A stretch of 64,000 nucleotides of DNA from Halictus rubicundus. Its lineage: Eukaryota; Arthropoda; Insecta; Hymenoptera; Halictidae. Of the stretch, positions 59,493-64,000 are shown piece after piece. The stretch is taken from the NCBI RefSeq assembly GCF_050948215.1, contig NC_135157.1, forward strand, positions 2,542,001 to 2,606,000. The letters run 5' to 3'. Under the pieces are notes generated by a model. It saw only the letters and a program-made list of their open reading frames with translations, had not been told where the DNA came from and ran no database searches. Position 1 is the first letter of the stretch, and each line of letters starts with the position of its first letter. The position numbers and the translations under genes were made by a program.

Positions 59493-59823
59493 CAGGGTGC
59501 GACCGAATAACATGTGTAAAAGTGGGCAGGGGGTGATTCCGCGTGTAATAATAAATAGAAAAGGAATAACATAAAATCGAATTTAAAGATCCGTCGGATT
59601 CGCGTGCTTTAGTAATTAGTATTTGCAGGAAGTAGAATTGGTTGGTCGTGATCAGACGCGTCAGAGACGATTCATATCTAACAGTACTCGCTGCATTTTC
59701 AAACTCGATTTTCTCGATAACAAAGCTTCGGATGAACAAATTTTATTCTATATTTTTCCCTTATTTTTTTTCCATAATGAATCGCGTCGTGTCCGTTTGT
59801 ACATGTTATTCGGCCGCACCCTG
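59493..59823. mobile_element. Palindromic CAGGGTGCG element with TA duplication
   Basis: CAGGGTGCGACCGAATAACA at the left pairs with the inverse of TGTTATTCGGCCGCACCCTG at the right, and similarity continues inwards for about 90 bp. TA flanks both ends. The centre contains TGGTCGTGATCAGACGCGTC, also present as GGTCGTGATCAGACAAGTC in the element at 60.3 kb. Frames within it are non-coding. Confidence 0.78.
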
Positions 59824-59825
59824 TA

Positions 59826-60260
59826 TATTTAATTCGTTTGCCAATGCACCGCGATATAGTTTTCTCGGCCGAGGTTTCCTTTATGACAGAATCGTCTTTG
59901 AAAGTTCGCCGAAAGTGCGTGACGGCGACAAAGGCAGCTTCGCTAATTACCCGCGCGCTCTGCGATCTTTAAAGCCGTGTTTCTTTGAAAGCGAAGACTC
60001 CGGCCGAGCAGATTTCACTGCACGTTTTCGGCTTATTTTGCCGCGAAGACTGCCAGACACGAAATTCAAAGGCTGCAAAGAGCGCATTCTGTCCTTGAAA
60101 AGTGCGGGGAAGTTGCGAGCCTATACAGTGGCAGTAGACCAAAACGCAGACCCGAAATTGTTTTGTCCCACTATCTACGGAGCAATCCACCTGCGAACGG
60201 TATAATAGCGGTTTAATCGCTGACGAATGTATGCATATAATCATGGAGTTATCGCCGGTA
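59826..60260. other. CpG-rich stretch, no supported gene
   Basis: Overlapping frames on both strands are open across it; none contains a recognised domain. It separates two CAGGGTG-type palindromic elements. Confidence 0.4.
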
Positions 60261-60262
60261 TA

Positions 60263-60615
60263 CAAGGTGTCCCGGTATTGATGGCACAGCCGTGATGGGG
60301 GTGATTTTATGTGAGAAAATAAGTCGAAAATACGGAATAAATTTTTTTCGTTTCGGACTTTGTTTTCGAGAAAACCGACTTTGAAGATCCGTCGAGTTTT
60401 CGTGCCTGGCATTTGTGAGAAGTAGAATCAGTAGGTCGTGATCAGACAAGTCAGACGATTCCTATTCAAAGACCCGCGTGTTCGGTGAATTTTCAAACTC
60501 GATTTTCTCGAATACAAGGCTTGAAATGATAAAAATTCATTGGATATTTTCGACTTATTTTCTCACGTAGAATCAACCCCTTTCACGGTTGTACCATCGA
60601 TACCGGGACACCCTG
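60263..60615. mobile_element. Palindromic CAAGGTGTCCCGG element with TA duplication
   Basis: CAAGGTGTCCCGGTATTGAT at the left pairs with the inverse of ATCGATACCGGGACACCCTG at the right, and TA flanks both ends. The middle shares GATCAGACAAGTCAGA and CAAACTCGATTTTCTCGA with its neighbours at 59.5 and 61.7 kb, so the three are related subfamilies. Confidence 0.78.
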
Positions 60616-60617
60616 TA

Positions 60618-61720
60618 TAATGTGTTAAAAGAAAATCCGCGTGACACACGCCCGGTATTCATTATTTATGTGGCCGACGCAGAAGCGAACGTGTTAACTA
60701 ACCGTTCAAAGCGTGTTCCCGGCATGAATTCTTTATTTAGACGTTTGGCCTGCCGCCCCCGTCTTAGAACGGCCGTTTGCTCTTGCTTTTCATCGTTCGC
60801 CAAGAAGCTAAGCGCGCGGAGTACAGCGGTCGACGGGACGCGAGAGTTGTTTTACATTTTAAGTAGTGATATCGAGTTTGCATGCAAATGCTTGATTATG
60901 GGGAAACCGAGGGCAAGCGAGGTTTCCCCGACTGGCAGTACAGACCGGAACGATGGATAGGAGGAAAATCTACGAGGGGAGAGAGAACGCCGAGCGAGGT
61001 ACGCAATGGCGGAGACGAAAGGAAACGAGATAATGTATGCTACTGGGACACGCTCTTTCTCGCCCAACCCACTTTTCGAATCTTAACGTACCCCGGAGAT
61101 TATCTTCGCCCGCTTCACTTTCAACGGGAATAACTTCCGCGCTGACGGATTTATGGCGAACGCCGCGAACAAACCGATTAGGCTCCGGCTGCCGTTACGC
61201 TCGCGAGCTACGGCCGTATCGATTATAAACAGTCTGGGGGAGATCGCTGAGCATCTGGAAAAGCATTTCCCCGTTCGCTCTGCTGTCCGTTCTTTGGTTT
61301 CTGCGTGCTTGATTAGCGGGAAAGTTCATATTCTTCGCAAACGTCAAGGAAAATCGGAGATCCGAGGCTCTCGCTCGTCATCGTCTTAACGTACCGGAAC
61401 AGTTCGTGCGGTGTTATTCGCAGCAATTAATTCAAGCCCAGTTTATGCTGATAATTCGCATGTTTAATGCATTTTGACGGCTGCGGAAAATACGGGAGAG
61501 AGGAGGAAGAGGAAAGGGAGCGTTTCGTCCGAGGCCCGCTCGAGGACTCGTCAGTAAGGCTATCTAGCGGGCCCTGCCTTAGGCTGCAATCACCGACGCA
61601 TCAGTCTTTTTTCGAAGGTGCGAGAAAAACACGAAACGATCGTGCGACGTTGAATCGTCCGATGTCGGAACCATTGTGATTTAGACGCTGAGATATCGGG
61701 AGGCGCTTGAGGACGGTATA
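60618..61720. other. CpG-rich stretch, no supported gene
   Basis: It is open in several frames with Arg-rich predicted peptides. No exon boundary consistent with the missing kinesin exon (expected to open with the loop Lys-Ser/Thr) was recognised. Confidence 0.4.
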
Positions 61721-61722
61721 TA

Positions 61723-62336
61723 CAGGGTGTTTGGAAAATAGTGGTACCTCATACAAAATCTAGTCAGAAATAAGGAATATAGTAATTTCTAACGGGGCTT
61801 CATTTTCAAGAAAATCGAGTTTGAAAATTCGTTAGGTACGCGTGAACTTAGACAGAGTCTACTTTATTCGCCTGATCTAGCCCGCAATTCCCATTGCCGC
61901 TTGTGTGTATAAACAATGTAGAAAATCCTTGTTATCAATTAAAGTCATACCATATCCTAAACGATACTGTTTACAGATGCAAGCAACAATGGAAATTGCG
62001 GGCTAGACCGAGCAAACAAAGCAGACTCTGTCTAAATACACCTGTACCTAACGAATTTTTAACCCCTTGCCGTACCTTTTAGGTTGGAAGAATTCTTGCC
62101 CAAGCGCCATTTCATGTTTGGTTCGAACTTTTGAATACGAGTCAGGCTCGTTAATGTTTACGTTTGGTCCGAAATTCTCATGACGAGCCAGACTCGTCAA
62201 AGTATGGCAACGGGTTAAACTTGATTTTCTCGAAAACGAAGCCCCGTATAAAAAAACTATATTACTTATTTTCGACTATATTTTATGTGAGGAATCATCC
62301 CCTTGCCGGTTGTGCGGCGATTTCCCAAACACCCTG
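61723..62336. mobile_element. Palindromic CAGGGTGTTTGG element, split by a piggyBac MITE
   Basis: CAGGGTGTTTGGAAAATAGT at the left pairs with the inverse of TTTCCCAAACACCCTG at the right; TA flanks both ends. Inner arms include AGACAGAGTCTACTTT against AAAGCAGACTCTGTCT, and TCTAGCCCGCAATTCCCATT against its inverse. A 152-bp TTAA element has inserted in the right half. Confidence 0.8.
62063..62214. mobile_element. piggyBac-type MITE nested in the palindromic element
   Basis: TTAA lies at both sides (62059-62062 and 62215-62218). The ends CCCCTTGCCGTACCTTTT and AAGTATGGCAACGGG are imperfect inverted repeats; inside, GAGTCAGGCTCGT and GAGCCAGACTCGT form an inner pair. A single left end of the same family lies at 57019. 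Confidence 0.75.
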
Positions 62337-62339
62337 TAT

Positions 62340-62487
62340 ATTGGAATTTCCGAATGCGCGAATTTTCAAACTCGATTTTCTCGAAAATGAAGCGCCGTAT
62401 GAAATAACTATATTCCTTATTTTCGACTAGATTGTATGTGAGGAATCGTGCCCTTGCCGGTTGTACCACGGTTTCCTAAACACCCTG
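62340..62487. repeat. Extra right half of the CAGGGTGTTTGG element
   Basis: This segment repeats the right part of the preceding element in the same orientation. ACTCGATTTTCTCGAAAATG, AACTATATTCCTTATTTTCG and the closing TTTCCTAAACACCCTG correspond to 62219-62336. It is either a partial second element or a local duplication. Confidence 0.75.
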
Positions 62488-62590
62488 TATAGGGATCGGT
62501 GACGGATCAAGTAGTAGCAGGAAAGGTGTTGATTATCTGTCCATCTGCTGGCGAGCGTAGGAGGTAACCACCACAATATAAAGTTATCAT

Positions 62591-63003
62591 TAGACTGCAG
62601 ATCTTTATGCAAAATAAAAATTGTCTGTATCAATTGCAAGAAACAGTAGTCATATAGAAGCTTGTCCGTTTCTTTAACACTTAGCCTACCACCGCCGGTC
62701 AAAATGACCGGTTCCAGATTTTTTATTTTACGATTATTGAAATTATAAAAATGCTTTCGTGGGAAATGATTAAATAAATATATTTAGCAGAGCATGTATC
62801 GTAATGCGAAACGAATAAAATCCAAATAAATTAAATCTCATCATTTTTATAAAACACCATGTATTAGTCACTTTTAAGGCTCGGTAGGTTTAGTGTTAAT
62901 AACCTCAATAAAACGATATATTGATGTTTTTAATCTTTAATCTTTGCCCATTTTCAATTACACCATCTCATTTTTGTCATAAAAACATAAATTCCGCAGA
63001 CTG
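62591..63003. mobile_element. hAT-type MITE, TAGACTGCGG family, with nested insertion
   Basis: The left end TAGACTGCAGATCTTTATGC and the right end ACATAAATTCCGCAGACTG are inverted copies. The flanks GTTATCAT (62583-62590) and ATTATCGT (63004-63011) agree at 6 of 8 positions. Removing the TTAA-bounded element inside gives about 190 bp, the usual family length. Confidence 0.72.
62678..62895. mobile_element. piggyBac-type MITE nested in a hAT-type MITE
   Basis: TTAA lies at both sides (62674-62677 and 62896-62899). The left end CACTTAGCCTACCACC and the inverse of the right end, CACTAAACCTACCGAGCC, are related. The 17-bp perfect palindrome CCGGTCAAAATGACCGG lies at 62695-62711, as in the other TTAA elements here. 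It is 218 bp and non-coding. Confidence 0.82.
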
Positions 63004-63030
63004 ATTATCGTCAACAGAAAGTTACATTTA

Positions 63031-63246
63031 CAGTGAATTCTCGATATATGTCATCAACACAGGTCTTTCCAGCGTTGTGTATCGTCCAAGAGACATACTC
63101 GAGCCGCGTTATGTTTACACTTCTCGGCGTCCGAGGCCTCTCGTGTTTCGTGGCCTCTCACGGGGAATACCCTGCGGTAGTGGGGGTAATTCCGCGACGT
63201 TTATCATCCAGACCTTGACGACATATATAGAGAAATCATATAGTGT
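63031..63246. mobile_element. CAGTGAATTCTCG MITE, right end degraded
   Basis: CAGTGAATTCTCGATATATG follows a TA. The interior matches the copy at 24516-24723 block by block (CTCGGCGTCCGAGG, CCCTGCGGTAGTGGGG, TTATCATCCAGACCTTGACG). The right end reads TATATAGAGAAATCATATAG, a mutated form of the expected AATCACTG. Confidence 0.75.
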
Positions 63247-64000
63247 AGCTTTCAATCGCTTCAGCATTCGGTTATTTATACGAGCTTAAAGATGGACAGC
63301 GAAAAGTACAAAACTCGTGTATTCAAAATTGGATATGCATCAGCGAGGAAAGTTTTATCTCACACTCTTTAGAGCCCTGATCTGTTGTACCTTGTGATTA
63401 TCAAAACGGCAATTAACTCATTTCCTGTGAGTAGAATTTAAATTTTTGCAATAAAGTCAACGGTGATTACAGCTTTAGGCAGAACTACATTTTAAAAAAC
63501 AGTATTTGAATTTTGACCTAACAATGCGCGCGAACGTTCTCCGAAAGCTAATAGAATTTTTACTGTTGAGGTTTTCAGATCCAACCAGGAAATGATCTTG
63601 TAAGCGTTTAGCCTGTTTTATGGCCTACGGTTAGGTGCATTCTGATTTAGGACGAGTCGCTCTTTTATTTACAACCTATTATTTGTTTCTTTTCCAAATA
63701 TAACACATAGTAGTTTTGTTATCTAACAATTTTAACAAATTGAGAATAATACCTCGGTGTTCCTACATTCTCTTAATTTGTTCACTATACTAAATTCCAC
63801 AAACCCATTTTTGTCCCCGTGCAATTGCCACGTTTAACTTTGGAAGGTGTGTCCGCAAGCTGCGGCGGTCACGTTGGTTAATCTGCTTTCCCACTGCTTT
63901 CTCGCGGTGAAAGGATTCGACAGCGCGTACTTTAAGGGCCGCGGCTGATACGGAGTAATTAGCACCGCGCTACAAAGTACAAAAGACCGTATTGTCTGGT
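63247..64000. other. AT-rich stretch, nothing identified
   Basis: No exon, repeat end or RNA gene was recognised up to the window edge. By gene context it is probably still kinesin intron. Confidence 0.4.

Noticed and set aside
59642..60205. 187-codon plus-strand frame
   Set aside because: Its first part translates the right arm of a palindromic MITE and the rest lies in CpG-rich DNA.
62100..62130. GGTTCGAACTT as a tRNA B-box
   Set aside because: It lies inside a TTAA-bounded MITE with no A-box or stem.

Overview
The window reads as insect nuclear DNA, most likely from a hymenopteran such as an ant or bee. That is an inference from three things: very long introns, a mosaic of CpG-rich blocks and AT-rich stretches, and many GA/CT microsatellites and small DNA transposons. 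There is no bacterial-style gene packing, no operon, no rRNA or convincing tRNA, and no CRISPR array. Almost all long open frames lie in CpG-rich blocks where several frames are open at once, so they are not annotated as genes.

Only one host gene can be supported. Two plus-strand exons encode consecutive parts of the N-terminal motor domain of an atypical kinesin of the KIF26 / VAB-8 family. They lie at 32150-32338 and 56553-56646 and are separated by a 24.2 kb intron. Both have good splice sites, and their phases join cleanly in the order seen in KIF26 proteins. Upstream and downstream exons were not found in the window. Positions 1-32149 are therefore either intergenic or a further intron, and 56647-64000 is probably intron.

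The rest is transposon archaeology. At 11.6-13.6 kb a dead mariner element with intact inverted ends and TA duplications is split by a solo LTR that landed exactly at its stop codon. A second solo LTR of the same family, in the opposite orientation, lies at 23.5-24.2 kb; both have perfect 4-bp target duplications. A shortened hAT element at 57.2-58.2 kb still carries the hAT C-terminal dimerisation region. A short-element family with ends TAGACTGCGG...CCGCAGTCTA and 8-bp duplications recurs at least seven times (5.6, 16.5, 36.3, 49.4, 53.2, 59.0 and 62.6 kb). I infer it to be a hAT-type MITE family. Several piggyBac-type MITEs bounded by TTAA share a subterminal palindrome, and two of them sit nested inside other elements at 62 kb. 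TA-flanked palindromic elements beginning CAGGGTG cluster at 59.5-62.5 kb, and two other TA-flanked families start with CAGTGAATTC or CAGTGACTC.

Tandem and palindromic DNA includes a 29-bp array just upstream of the first kinesin exon, inverted arrays of a 16-bp unit at 53.3-53.65 kb, a long palindrome at 52.4-52.96 kb, and an inverted pair of GA and CT microsatellites at 39.3-39.9 kb. I found no candidate for a wholly new biological system. The best leads are the nested insertions, the recurring hAT-type MITE family and the kinesin exons with their non-canonical nucleotide loop.
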